Below, in pieces: positions 28,125 through 35,813 of a DNA stretch of 40,292 bases. The stretch is taken from positions 1 to 40,292 of the forward strand of contig JACIXS010000348.1 of NCBI GenBank assembly GCA_014360335.1. The letters run 5' to 3'. How positions within the stretch are numbered: the first letter of the stretch is position 1; each line of letters begins with the position of its first letter. Below the pieces are notes generated by a model that saw nothing but the letters and a program-made list of their open reading frames with translations, searched no databases and was not told where the DNA came from. A program made the translations under genes and the position numbers. This DNA is from a bacterium. GTDB lineage: Bacteria > DUMJ01.

Positions 28125-28138
28125 TGATTAATTATACA
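28125..28138. promoter_or_regulatory. ARG-box-like palindrome over the -10 of argG
   Basis: TGATTAATTATACA matches 12 of 14 positions of the ARG-box core TGAATAATTATTCA bound by ArgR/AhrC repressors. It covers the TATAAT element completely, the position expected for a repressor site. AT-rich DNA makes partial matches easy by chance, and no argR gene is in view. Confidence 0.4.
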
Positions 28139-28159
28139 AGGTAAGTTCAAGAGATGCAA
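28131..28159 (-). promoter_or_regulatory. Promoter of the arginine operon
   Basis: On the minus strand TTGCAT (28159-28154), a 17-nt spacer and a perfect TATAAT (28136-28131) lie just upstream of argG. The leader would be about 24 nt, too short for a riboswitch or leader-peptide attenuator. Any regulation should therefore act on initiation or inside the operon. Confidence 0.7.
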
Positions 28160-28175
28160 TAGTCCCTAAGAAAAC

Positions 28176-29141
28176 TCATTTAATTTTATTATTCAAGCTT
28201 CTCTTTCGCTCATATAAAGAATTATCAGCAATAGCAAGTATCCTATCTAAAGAATTGCCATCTCTAGGAAAGATAGCTAAGCCAAAAGAGACATCTACGT
28301 CTTTTAAACGCTTCTTTAGTTTATCTTTAATTCTCTCGTAGAGAAATTCTACATTCGTTAACTCTCCGGGTAAAATTATAACAAATTCATCTCCTCCATA
28401 CCTAAAGCTTATATCTGTAGACCTAACAGAACTTCTTAGTATACCTGCAAATTCTCTAAGGGCTATATCTCCTGCCTGATGCCCATAGGTATCGTTGTAT
28501 CTTTTAAATCCATCTAGGTCACACATTACTAACGTAAAAGGAACTCTTCTTGAAATCATGGTATCCGCACATTTTTCAAGTGCTCTCCTATTATAAAGCC
28601 CTGTAAGTGGATCTATATGAGCCTTTTTCTCCATATCTATAGCGTAAGAAAGTAGTGACCCCTGTGTCTTCACTAATATCCTCGATAACCAGTACATAAG
28701 AACTATTATGCTACTTATATACGCTATACCAAAGGCGTCCCCAATAACAGCAGAATATATCTCTAGAGCAACTAAAAAGAATGTATCTATAATTGCTATC
28801 CTTAAAGCCCAAGTGGGTTCTCTCTCTATCCCATGAGATACAACAGGGAGAAAAAATAAAAACATAAACGGGCTTCTCTGAATGCCTGTATTGAGAACTA
28901 CCGAGATATTTAGTAATAGTGAAGATATTACTGGTATCCACGGAGATTTAAATTCTAATATATGAACCAACAGAAAAATGGCTCCCAAAAGAATAGGAAC
29001 ATAAAAATACCTAGTATCTTTTGCCAGTAGGACATAAGCTACTGCGAAGAAGATTGCAGTAGCTATCCTCATATTACGAACCTCTCTTCTTATCTCCCTA
29101 TATATGTCTAAGTCTTCTCCTCTATACTTAAGAGGTTCCAT
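28176..29141 (-). CDS. Membrane GGDEF diguanylate cyclase
   Basis: 321 residues. Five or six hydrophobic segments occupy about residues 24-157, followed by a short linker and a GGDEF domain starting at DPLTGLYNRRALEK (177-190). The active-site motif is intact, GGDEF at 249-253, and an RxxD inhibitory site (Arg240-Asp243) lies exactly five residues before it, so an active, product-inhibited c-di-GMP synthase is expected. The N-terminal membrane part has no recognisable ligand-binding domain. It has its own promoter (29175-29203) but no strong Shine-Dalgarno before the ATG. No terminator is visible between it and the argG promoter. Confidence 0.9.
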   Translation of the reverse strand: MEPLKYRGEDLDIYREIRREVRNMRIATAIFFAVAYVLLAKDTRYFYVPILLGAIFLLVHILEFKSPWIPVISSLLLNISVVLNTGIQRSPFMFLFFLPVVSHGIEREPTWALRIAIIDTFFLVALEIYSAVIGDAFGIAYISSIIVLMYWLSRILVKTQGSLLSYAIDMEKKAHIDPLTGLYNRRALEKCADTMISRRVPFTLVMCDLDGFKRYNDTYGHQAGDIALREFAGILRSSVRSTDISFRYGGDEFVIILPGELTNVEFLYERIKDKLKKRLKDVDVSFGLAIFPRDGNSLDRILAIADNSLYERKRSLNNKIK

Positions 29142-29174
29142 GGATTATTCTTATCTTGTCGTCGTTAAGTTATT

Positions 29175-29203
29175 ATTATAAATAATATCACACATTCTGA
29201 AAA
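29175..29203 (-). promoter_or_regulatory. Promoter of the GGDEF gene
   Basis: Minus-strand TTTTCA (29203-29198), a 17-nt spacer and TATAAT (29180-29175) lie about 35 nt upstream of the ATG at 29141. The promoter sits just beyond the 94-bp inverted-repeat element. Confidence 0.55.
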
Positions 29204-29221
29204 ATAAAAGGAGAATTAAGC

Positions 29222-29315
29222 CTGATCCGTAATCAAAATTAACCTACTGGAAGCTTTTGGTAAGATAATGCTTACCGTGTTTTTGTTAAATTCATATGAA
29301 ATGATTACAGATCAG
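29222..29315. repeat. 94-bp element with 14-bp inverted ends (MITE-like or structured RNA)
   Basis: CTGATCCGTAATCA at 29222-29235 and TGATTACAGATCAG at 29302-29315 are inverted copies with 13 of 14 matching. Between them sit a central hairpin, GGTAAG (29259-29264) with CTTACC (29271-29276), and a perfect 10-bp palindrome TTCATATGAA at 29291-29300. The right end of the element is exactly where the ArsR-like reading frame stops making sense. No target-site duplication is visible. It may be a miniature transposable element remnant, or a hairpin acting as terminator or operator pair. Confidence 0.5.
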
Positions 29316-29502
29316 CTATAGCGGTAGTAGATTGTGGCATACCTAACTCTTTAGCTATCTCACTCACATTAAGTCTTTTGTCTTTAAGGAGAGAAAGGAT
29401 TCTTATCCTTCTCTCAGACGCTAAGGCTTTAAGGACCTTTATACTATCTTTATCCTCTATACTAACAACTAATATTCCATCCTTGTTATTCTTATTAATC
29501 AT
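29305..29502 (-). pseudogene. Truncated ArsR-like winged-helix regulator
   Basis: 65 residues: SIKVLKALASERRIRILSLL followed by VSEIAKELGMPQSTTAI, the N-terminal half of a winged-helix HTH domain like those of ArsR-type regulators. The recognition helix breaks off after QSTTAI, where homologues would continue with the rest of the helix and the wing. Here the frame reads ADL and stops within the end of the 94-bp inverted-repeat element. The missing part is not found in any frame on the other side of that element, so insertion plus deletion is likely. The start follows the chemoreceptor stop by 18 nt, with only AAAGGAT close to the ATG. I infer a non-functional remnant. Confidence 0.65.
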
Positions 29503-29520
29503 ATCCTTTATTATATCATA

Positions 29521-31260
29521 TTAAAGGATGAATCCTTTATTTATATCTTCCAACTCCTTCGACACCTCTACTAATCTCTTTAGATTTGAGGTTATATCCT
29601 CCATAGTAGCTGTTACTTCCTCTACCGCTGCCGAGACCTCCTCAGAAGATGCTGCATTTTCCTGCGCTATAGCGGCGACACTCTGGATAGCATCTGATAT
29701 CTTTTTACCATCCTCTACTAGGCTAATTATTCCTGAATTTATCTCTTGAATCATCTCGCTTATCCTAGTATTAGCTTGAGAAATACTATTGAATGTCTCC
29801 GTCACATTGGAGCCGATCTCAACTTGTGTAGATATAGTCTTTACCGCGTCGTCTGTACTCTGTGCTGCTAGTGTTATTCTATTCCTAATCTCGTCTATAA
29901 ACTGGGAAATCCTCTGTGCACTTTGATTAGATTCTTCCGCCAATTTTCTCACTTCATCAGCCACTACTGCAAAACCACGTCCAGCTTCACCAGCCCTTGC
30001 TGCTTCTATCGCTGCATTTAACGCTAAAAGATTGGTCTGAGAGCTTATACTCACTATTGTCTCTACAATACGACCTATCTCTCCTGCGGTCCTTTCAAGT
30101 TCATTCATAACAGTAACGATAGAGTTAGTTGCTTCTGTAGTCTTTGAGAATCCTCTATTAAGCTCGTCAACTACCCTTTCTCCCTGATTTGTAAGAGCTA
30201 AAGCCTCTTGAGTTGTCTTTTCAACCATTCCTGCTCTCTGCGATAGCTCTTCTATCTTCCTACTCATAACCTCTATAGCACTAGAGGCTGAAGTTACACT
30301 ATTCGCAGTCTCTTGGGCTCCGCTAGCGACACCTTGAATAGTAGTTGCTATCTGCTGTATTGCCATAGAGGATTGTCCAATATTACTATCTATGGAACTA
30401 GCAAGGTTGTCTAGTGTCTCTGAAGATATCTTTGCCTTCGATATGATAGACCTTAGATTCTCTAACATTGTATTTATCTCTTTACTTAACTCTCCAAGTT
30501 CATCGTTAGAGATAATGTCTATACTCTTTATACTCAGATTGCCTTTAGCGATGCTAGTTACTACCTCGAGTAGTCTATTTATTGAGCCTTTTATACCTCT
30601 TGTTATTAATAGTCCTATAACTAGCGTCAAAGCCAATGCTATGCCAAATATAATTATAAGTATTATTGACTGGCTCCTCAGATATCTTGCCTGCATAGTT
30701 GACCATTCTTCTGCTCCCTTGTCTATAAGCTCTCCTATTACATTCAAATCTTCTCTAGCAATGTCAAACTCTTCCTGCCATTTTTTGAGTGTGTCTTTTG
30801 ATATACTCCTTCCTGCCTTTACATCTTCAACGATAGAATCTGATGTTTGTTTCCAGGTATTTATATGGCCTTGAGAGATAGAATAGATATCAAATATACT
30901 CTTACCGGAAGAGTCTCTATAGATATCCCATCGCGCTCTATCTTCCCCCATCCTTTTTATCGCTTCAGATGTCCTATCTAATACCTGCGATAAGTTACTG
31001 TTATAGTCATCTAATAGTTTATTGCTCGGATTATTTGTATATATTATCTCTTGAAGGGCGGTAAGTGCCTGGTAGAAATCTCTATCCGCATTTAAGACTA
31101 GAGAGATACTGCTATAAGCCTCTTCATAGAGTGCATCTATAATAGTAGATGTTGAAGTACTAAAGGTAACATAAGAAAAGATACCAACTACTAGTATCCC
31201 TATCATAGGAATAGCTAGATTTAATAATAACTTAGCACCGATAGACATTTTTCTTAGCAT
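29521..31260 (-). CDS. Methyl-accepting chemotaxis protein
   Basis: 579 residues with the classical receptor layout: membrane helix at 12-33, extracytoplasmic helical sensor about 34-196 (four-helix-bundle-like, no PAS/Cache motif seen), membrane helix at 198-220, HAMP about 221-273, and the cytoplasmic signalling coiled coil to the end. The CheA/CheW-binding hairpin is intact at 407-442 ([20 protein letters not shown] followed by [15 protein letters not shown]). Glu/Gln-rich methylation helices flank it. There is no C-terminal CheR-tethering pentapeptide. It is transcribed from an extended -10 promoter with a GGAGGGG ribosome site. The ligand is unknown. Confidence 0.95.
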   Translation of the reverse strand: MLRKMSIGAKLLLNLAIPMIGILVVGIFSYVTFSTSTSTIIDALYEEAYSSISLVLNADRDFYQALTALQEIIYTNNPSNKLLDDYNSNLSQVLDRTSEAIKRMGEDRARWDIYRDSSGKSIFDIYSISQGHINTWKQTSDSIVEDVKAGRSISKDTLKKWQEEFDIAREDLNVIGELIDKGAEEWSTMQARYLRSQSIILIIIFGIALALTLVIGLLITRGIKGSINRLLEVVTSIAKGNLSIKSIDIISNDELGELSKEINTMLENLRSIISKAKISSETLDNLASSIDSNIGQSSMAIQQIATTIQGVASGAQETANSVTSASSAIEVMSRKIEELSQRAGMVEKTTQEALALTNQGERVVDELNRGFSKTTEATNSIVTVMNELERTAGEIGRIVETIVSISSQTNLLALNAAIEAARAGEAGRGFAVVADEVRKLAEESNQSAQRISQFIDEIRNRITLAAQSTDDAVKTISTQVEIGSNVTETFNSISQANTRISEMIQEINSGIISLVEDGKKISDAIQSVAAIAQENAASSEEVSAAVEEVTATMEDITSNLKRLVEVSKELEDINKGFIL

Positions 31261-31304
31261 ATTAAGTCCCCTCCTATCTTCTATTTGGATATGTAAATGT
31301 TACA

Positions 31305-31313
31305 ATTATACCA
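31305..31313 (-). promoter_or_regulatory. Extended -10 promoter of the chemoreceptor gene
   Basis: TGGTATAAT on the minus strand (31313-31305) is a perfect TGnTATAAT element. No clear -35 hexamer lies upstream. The predicted leader of about 38 nt contains the GGAGGGG ribosome site. Confidence 0.6.
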
Positions 31314-31392
31314 TAGAGTACAAAACATATATATTAATAGCCGAATTAATTCAGAAGCTAGTTTATAGGAAAGGAGAATTTCTATAGATACT

Positions 31393-33162
31393 ATGAATAA
31401 ATTCTTACCTATCACTTTAGAAGAGGCTAAGAGTAAAGGCTGGGACGAGTTAGATGTAGTAATTGTTACGGGTGATGCCTATGTTGACCATCCATCCTTT
31501 GGCTCTGCTGTAATTGGAAGGGTTCTTGAATATTTCGGATTCAAAGTAGGTATCCTTCCTCAGCCTGACTGGAAAGATAAGGAGTCTTTCAAGGTTCTAG
31601 GAAGACCTAGACTTTTCTTTGGTATTACCGCAGGAAGTGTTGATTCGTTAGTTGCAAACTACACTCCAAATAAAAGGAGAAGAGAAAGGGATGCCTATAC
31701 TCCAGGAGGGGTATCAGGGAAAAGACCGGATAGAGCTACAATTGTTTATTCAAATGTTATTCATGAGATTTATCCAGATGTACCAATTATACTAGGAGGT
31801 CTTGAGGCAAGTTTAAGAAGGTTTTCTCATTATGACTTTTGGGATAACAAAGTTAGGCACTCTATAATTTTAGACTCTAGGGCAAAGATCATTGTCTATG
31901 GTATGGGTGAAAAACAGATAGTGGAGATTGCTAAAAACCTTGCCTTAGAAAGACCTTGGTATGAGATATACCAGATTCCAGGGATTGTGTATGTCCTTAG
32001 TGAAAAGGAGTTCGATGAACTTTTAATAGATAAAGATTATATAATGCTTCCATCTTTTGACGAGGTATCTCAAGACAAGGATAGATATTTTGATTTTCAA
32101 ATGTTGCTTTTAGAAGGAATGAAGAAAAGAAAGATATTAGTCCAAAGAGACGGGAGAAGATATATTATTCAAAATCCTCCACCTATTTATAATACTCAAG
32201 ACCTCGACTTTATCTATTCATTACCCTTTCAGAGGCTTCCCCATCCATCCTACAGGGAAAAGATTCCTGCATTAGAGACAGTGATAACATCTATTACCTC
32301 TCATAGAGGATGTTTTGGCAGTTGTACCTTTTGTTCTCTTAATCTTCATCAAGGATGGCAAGTAGTTTCTAGAAGCGAGGAATCTATATTAGAAGAGGCA
32401 TATAATCTAACTAAACAGAAAGATTTTAGAGGCACTATTAGCGATGTAGGTGGACCAACTGCCAATATGTATAAATTGAGATGTAAGATTTATGGAATTC
32501 CAGGGTCTTGTAAGAATAGAGAATGTCTATTCCCTAGTATCTGTAAAAATCTAGAGATAGACTATTCGCATCAACTAAAACTTCTAAAAAAGATTAGAGA
32601 GATTCCTGGCGTAAAACATGTATTTATTGCCTCTGGAATAAGATATGACCTTGCTTTAAAGGATGAAAGCTACATAAAAGAGATAATTAAAGAAGACTAT
32701 ATTGGAGGTCATCTTTCTACCGCTCCTGAACATATCAAAGACCATATCCTTGATATTATGAAAAAGCCTAAATTTGAAGTCTATGAAAGATTTATTTCCC
32801 TTTTTGAAAGAACTATAAAAAGACTGGGGAAAGAGATATATACTATCCCGTATTTTATATCTTCACATCCGGGAGCCACTTTAAAAGATGCATGGGACCT
32901 TGCTATGTATGTAAAGGGGTTGGGACATTATTTAGAACAGATACAGGACTATACTCCACTTCCACTTACCCCAGCTTCCTGTGCTTACTATACTGAGTAC
33001 CATACACTAAGAAAAGAAAAGATTTATGTGGCAAAAACTTATGAGGAAAGAAGATTACAGAGAGCCTTGGCGCAGTATAGAGACATAAAGAATAGAGAAT
33101 TTCTCCTAAGACATAAAGACAAGATACCATTCTCATTAGAAAACCTACTTAAAACTTCATAG
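31393..33162 (+). CDS. YgiQ-family radical SAM protein (UPF0313)
   Basis: 589 residues. The N-terminal domain starts FLPIT.EEAKSKGWDELD and VIVTGDAYVDHPSFGSAVIG (residues 23-42), hallmark text of the YgiQ family. The 4Fe-4S cluster ligands are Cys307, Cys311 and Cys314 in SHRGCFGSCTFCSLNLHQG. Further conserved blocks include LGGLEASLRRFSHYDFWDN (134-152), SDVGGPTANMY and LSTAPEHI. The biochemical function of the family is unknown. It is a single-gene plus-strand unit divergent from the chemoreceptor. The AAGGAG upstream is about 16 nt from the ATG, farther than usual. Confidence 0.94.
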   Translation: MNKFLPITLEEAKSKGWDELDVVIVTGDAYVDHPSFGSAVIGRVLEYFGFKVGILPQPDWKDKESFKVLGRPRLFFGITAGSVDSLVANYTPNKRRRERDAYTPGGVSGKRPDRATIVYSNVIHEIYPDVPIILGGLEASLRRFSHYDFWDNKVRHSIILDSRAKIIVYGMGEKQIVEIAKNLALERPWYEIYQIPGIVYVLSEKEFDELLIDKDYIMLPSFDEVSQDKDRYFDFQMLLLEGMKKRKILVQRDGRRYIIQNPPPIYNTQDLDFIYSLPFQRLPHPSYREKIPALETVITSITSHRGCFGSCTFCSLNLHQGWQVVSRSEESILEEAYNLTKQKDFRGTISDVGGPTANMYKLRCKIYGIPGSCKNRECLFPSICKNLEIDYSHQLKLLKKIREIPGVKHVFIASGIRYDLALKDESYIKEIIKEDYIGGHLSTAPEHIKDHILDIMKKPKFEVYERFISLFERTIKRLGKEIYTIPYFISSHPGATLKDAWDLAMYVKGLGHYLEQIQDYTPLPLTPASCAYYTEYHTLRKEKIYVAKTYEERRLQRALAQYRDIKNREFLLRHKDKIPFSLENLLKTS

Positions 33163-33183
33163 CTGATTAAGAGAGGAATCTCC

Positions 33184-33245
33184 GGGGGGGATATTCAAGG
33201 TCAGCTAAGACAGATAATATCCAATGTGCCCCAAACCATTTTTTT
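33184..33245 (+). terminator. Possible terminator structure after the YgiQ gene
   Basis: A run of seven G (33184-33190) opens a structure in which GGATATT (33189-33195) pairs with AATATCC (33216-33222) and remaining G residues can pair with CCCC (33229-33232); seven T follow at 33239-33245. The loop is about 20 nt and the inner bulge 6 nt, so it is not a textbook terminator. Confidence 0.3.
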
Positions 33246-33305
33246 ATTAAAGATGAAAAGGCATCTTCTCTTCACTGTTCCTTTCCGAGAGGAGTTTCTC
33301 TACTC

Positions 33306-33329
33306 AAGGAGAAGTCCTTACTTCTCTTT
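33306..33329. other. 9-bp hairpin in the YgiQ/GHL10 intergenic region
   Basis: AAGGAGAAG (33306-33314), six-nt loop, CTTCTCTTT (33321-33329) form a 9-bp stem with one G-T pair when read on the plus strand. Neighbouring GAGA and TCTC tracts from 33287 offer competing pairings. No T tract follows on either strand, so this is not a plain terminator. Part of a 243-bp stretch without a convincing gene. Confidence 0.35.
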
Positions 33330-33337
33330 GAAGTCCT

Positions 33338-33403
33338 TTAACCTCCCGAGAATTTACATATTGTTGGACCTTCCGATAAAAGTAATACATCTACTACGCT
33401 CAT
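33338..33403 (-). other. 21-codon open frame coupled to the GHL10-like gene
   Basis: An ATG at 33403 lies two bases after the stop of the GHL10-like gene, and a strong GGGGAGGA ribosome site sits in that gene's last codons. The frame encodes MSVVDVLLLSEGPTICKFSG plus one residue and stops at 33338. It resembles no family I know. It may be a real short peptide or the start of a downstream gene since lost. Confidence 0.3.
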
Positions 33404-33405
33404 TT

Positions 33406-34386
33406 CTATCCTCCCCTCTCCACACTTAAAAAGTGTCTCTTAAACACTCCTATTTTTACTTCATCTTTGAATACAGCCTGAGCTGTAAAAATTATTACAC
33501 CGTTAAGATCAGCATCTAGAGATACCTCTATAACGTCTTCAAAATTATCTAACTTTAAGGGTTCATCTATTGCCTGTACTATGGGGACTACAGCTTTTTG
33601 TGTTTTGTCTTTTAAGTATAGAGAGTAATCTCTTATCCAACTTACAGGAAATCCGCACATAAGATGATAAACCATTGGAGAGAATACATCTATATACTGC
33701 GATAAGGCTTTAAAGTCTTGTGCAACAATATTAAAAATAGCCCCACCAAATTGGTCCTCTCTCCAAGGAACCGAAAAGATACCAAGGATAACATTAGGAT
33801 TGACTGTATTTACTATCTTTCTAGTATCCCTACAGAAAGATGTAATTTGTTCACATTTCCATCTAGTCCAATCTTCGAGCTTATTATCCAATATCCATTT
33901 AGCTTTGTCATGGATAGCCAATCCAGGTATCTCTATACCTATATATTTCTCAAACTTTTTTAAGGATACTTCATCGAAAGATGATTGTTCCAGCTTTGGA
34001 TTTGGAACCTCCCAATGGCAAGGGTATCTTATAAAATCAAGCCATAATCCGTCTATATTATACTTATCTAAAGTCTCTCTAATTTCACTCAACTTCTTTT
34101 CTCTGTACCAGTCTATAGCAGGGTTTATCCCCATATACCACTTGATATGGGCTAAGGGTCTTCCATCTACACCAATTGGAGCTAGATCAGGATGCTTTTC
34201 AACGATGTCTTTTCCAACAAATATCCCTATTTCAGCAAAGACCTTTGCTCCTTCTTTATGGATTCTCCTTATTATTTCTTGGTTAAGATTCTTATGGCTG
34301 ATGAATACAGCATTAATATTATAATCTTTTAGAGTTTCATTTCGGTCCCATATAACTTCTGGCGAGCCAAAGATTCCTAGTATCAT
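33406..34386 (-). CDS. Putative glycosidase-like TIM-barrel protein (GHL10-like)
   Basis: 326 residues without a signal peptide. It reads like a TIM barrel: NAVFISHKNLNQEIIRRIHK, then VFAEIGIFVG, then YNIDGLWLDFIRYP at 109-122, a strand with Asp117 that closely resembles the DGihlDYiRYP block of the family-10-like hypothetical glycosyl hydrolases. Later FSPMVYH (about 236-242) and VVPIVQAIDEP match barrel strands 7-8 of such proteins. No activity has been assigned from sequence. The gene starts in a 4-nt overlap with a flavin-reductase-like gene and lies in a carbohydrate-related neighbourhood with GH67. Confidence 0.7.
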   Translation of the reverse strand: MILGIFGSPEVIWDRNETLKDYNINAVFISHKNLNQEIIRRIHKEGAKVFAEIGIFVGKDIVEKHPDLAPIGVDGRPLAHIKWYMGINPAIDWYREKKLSEIRETLDKYNIDGLWLDFIRYPCHWEVPNPKLEQSSFDEVSLKKFEKYIGIEIPGLAIHDKAKWILDNKLEDWTRWKCEQITSFCRDTRKIVNTVNPNVILGIFSVPWREDQFGGAIFNIVAQDFKALSQYIDVFSPMVYHLMCGFPVSWIRDYSLYLKDKTQKAVVPIVQAIDEPLKLDNFEDVIEVSLDADLNGVIIFTAQAVFKDEVKIGVFKRHFLSVERGG

Positions 34387-34901
34387 CTTTTCTCCAAAGT
34401 CTTTACAATCTCACCGACAAACATCCTGTGATAGTCTTTCATTGGATAGTTATTGTGAATACTCTCATCCAAAAAATTCTCTGGATTTATGTCCTGATAG
34501 TATATCTTTTTACAGATAAAAACTAGTCTTGCCTCATCAAAGTAGACAGTTTTATAATCTTTATCCTCTACAGGGGTCAAGCCACTGAGCTTAACCTTGT
34601 CTACATCTCGTCCAGAGTACCTTCCACATATACTGAGTGCTTCTCTATACTTTTCAGAGAAGAATGAAAGTGTAAAGAACTCATTTTCATTGGCGAACTT
34701 GTAGGTATACCTAGTTGGTCTTATAAAACAAAAGGCAACCTTTTTACCCCACAAGATACCTAGACTACCCCAACCAGCTGTCATCATATTAAAGGAATCT
34801 ATACTCCCGCTGGATATAAGCATCCAGTCCTTTCCTATAAGATTAAATGGATTAATTAGAAGGTTTTCTAAAGAAATAATCTTATATGCCAATTCGAACA
34901 C
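34383..34901 (-). CDS. Flavin-reductase-like FMN-binding protein
   Basis: 172 residues of the split-barrel flavin reductase (DIM6/NTAB) type. The N-terminal half has LISSGSIDSFNMMTAGWGSLGILWGKK, the strand-loop that binds FMN phosphate, then CFIRPTRYTYKFANENEFFTLSFF, typical of the family; SICGRYSGRDVDK follows. Such proteins bind FMN and either reduce it with NAD(P)H or serve as uncharacterised flavoproteins. It overlaps the GHL10-like gene by 4 nt and follows hepT by 10 nt; no functional link to either is evident. Confidence 0.85.
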   Translation of the reverse strand: MFELAYKIISLENLLINPFNLIGKDWMLISSGSIDSFNMMTAGWGSLGILWGKKVAFCFIRPTRYTYKFANENEFFTLSFFSEKYREALSICGRYSGRDVDKVKLSGLTPVEDKDYKTVYFDEARLVFICKKIYYQDINPENFLDESIHNNYPMKDYHRMFVGEIVKTLEKR

Positions 34902-34911
34902 CTCCTAAGTT

Positions 34912-35364
34912 TTAAATATCTTTAATCTGTTCCTTATACTTTTTCAAGAAAACACTGATTTCTACCAGAAATTGCTCTATATCCTTTAAATCATTCTGAA
35001 GAATATTATAAAGTTCTTCATTGGTTATTTCATAGAAATGCGTCATTCTATTTCTGTAACCTGCCATTCTTACTAGGACTTTAGCATATTCTTCTGAAAC
35101 TATACCTTTTTCTCCAAGACTTCTTGCTATCTCCTTATACTCAAGTGGTTTAAAAGAGAAACTCTTAGCAAGAATATGTCTTCCTATGTCGAAGATAGTT
35201 TCTATACATCTTCTCAAAAAGCTTTCGGCAGATGCTGGATTCCGCTCATCCGATAAAAATTCTTCTAACGAAAGTTTAGAAAGCCTTTTTAGTTTTTCTA
35301 AAAAATTTCCTATAAGATTTAATCCTTCTTCTATTCTATTTAAGTTCAATCTCGAAATGACCAT
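34912..35364 (-). CDS. hepT: HepT-like HEPN ribonuclease toxin
   Basis: 150-residue all-alpha HEPN (DUF86) protein. The catalytic RX4HXY motif is intact: Arg104-Asn105 ... His109-Phe110-Tyr111 in YRNRMTHFYE. In characterised HepT/MntA pairs this motif cleaves RNA, and the antitoxin inactivates the toxin by adding AMP to the motif's tyrosine; that tyrosine is present here. The gene begins 29 nt inside the 3' end of mntA, the antitoxin-first order seen in some such pairs. Function is inferred from the family and the neighbour. Confidence 0.88.
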   Translation of the reverse strand: MVISRLNLNRIEEGLNLIGNFLEKLKRLSKLSLEEFLSDERNPASAESFLRRCIETIFDIGRHILAKSFSFKPLEYKEIARSLGEKGIVSEEYAKVLVRMAGYRNRMTHFYEITNEELYNILQNDLKDIEQFLVEISVFLKKYKEQIKDI

Positions 35365-35773
35365 TTTCTATAGCCTCTAGGAAATCTTTCTCGAATAATC
35401 TCTGCTTAAAAGCCAAATCTGATGCAATCTTCATTACTATCTCCTCATACTCATCGACAAAGGTTTCATCTTCTGCATATATTCTATATCCAGTTATTAT
35501 CTCATATTTCATAAGATAATCTACTTCGTTAAGAAAAGTTATATCAACTTCAAGAGGTTCAAGGACCATTGAAAGTTCATAATATAAGTCACCATAAAAT
35601 CTATACATATCGGAAGGATAAGATTTAAGAAGTAGTCCAATATCTAAGTCTGAAGTCTCACTTATCCTAACCTCTTTACCCAAAAGATAATTTAATCCAA
35701 CATCCTTCTGAGAACCAAAGAGATAGGCAATTGATATTCCATATCTCTTAAATATATCAACTAACCTTTCCAT
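35336..35773 (-). CDS. mntA: MntA-like nucleotidyltransferase antitoxin
   Basis: Minimal nucleotidyltransferase paired with hepT. I use the ATG at 35773 (145 residues, MERLVDIFKRYGISIAYLFG), the usual N-terminus; an in-frame TTG at 35809 would add 12 atypical residues. Neither has a strong ribosome site. The active site is GS (20-21) and DLD (Asp42, Asp44), with a third acidic residue Asp77 in PLEVDITFL. The spacing between GS and the first Asp is 20 residues instead of the usual 10, an insertion in the catalytic loop. It would transfer AMP from ATP to HepT. It lies just after a truncated SIMPL-domain gene. Confidence 0.82.
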   Translation of the reverse strand: MERLVDIFKRYGISIAYLFGSQKDVGLNYLLGKEVRISETSDLDIGLLLKSYPSDMYRFYGDLYYELSMVLEPLEVDITFLNEVDYLMKYEIITGYRIYAEDETFVDEYEEIVMKIASDLAFKQRLFEKDFLEAIENGHFEIELK

Positions 35774-35813
35774 ATCTAAAATAATAACATTACAGATTAG
35801 CTTTTTCAAATCT

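Noticed and set aside
30392-30874. 160-codon plus-strand open frame opposite the chemoreceptor gene
   Set aside because: Antisense shadow of the membrane and HAMP coding region; no start signals.
33226-33429. 67-codon plus-strand open frame in the gap after the YgiQ gene
   Set aside because: No ribosome site, runs antisense into the GHL10-like gene, and its residues are dictated by pyrimidine-rich hairpin DNA. I describe the hairpins instead.
33800-34324. 174-codon plus-strand open frame opposite the GHL10-like gene
   Set aside because: Shadow of the sense gene; its hydrophobic Ser/Leu-rich translation is the usual mirror pattern of this codon use.
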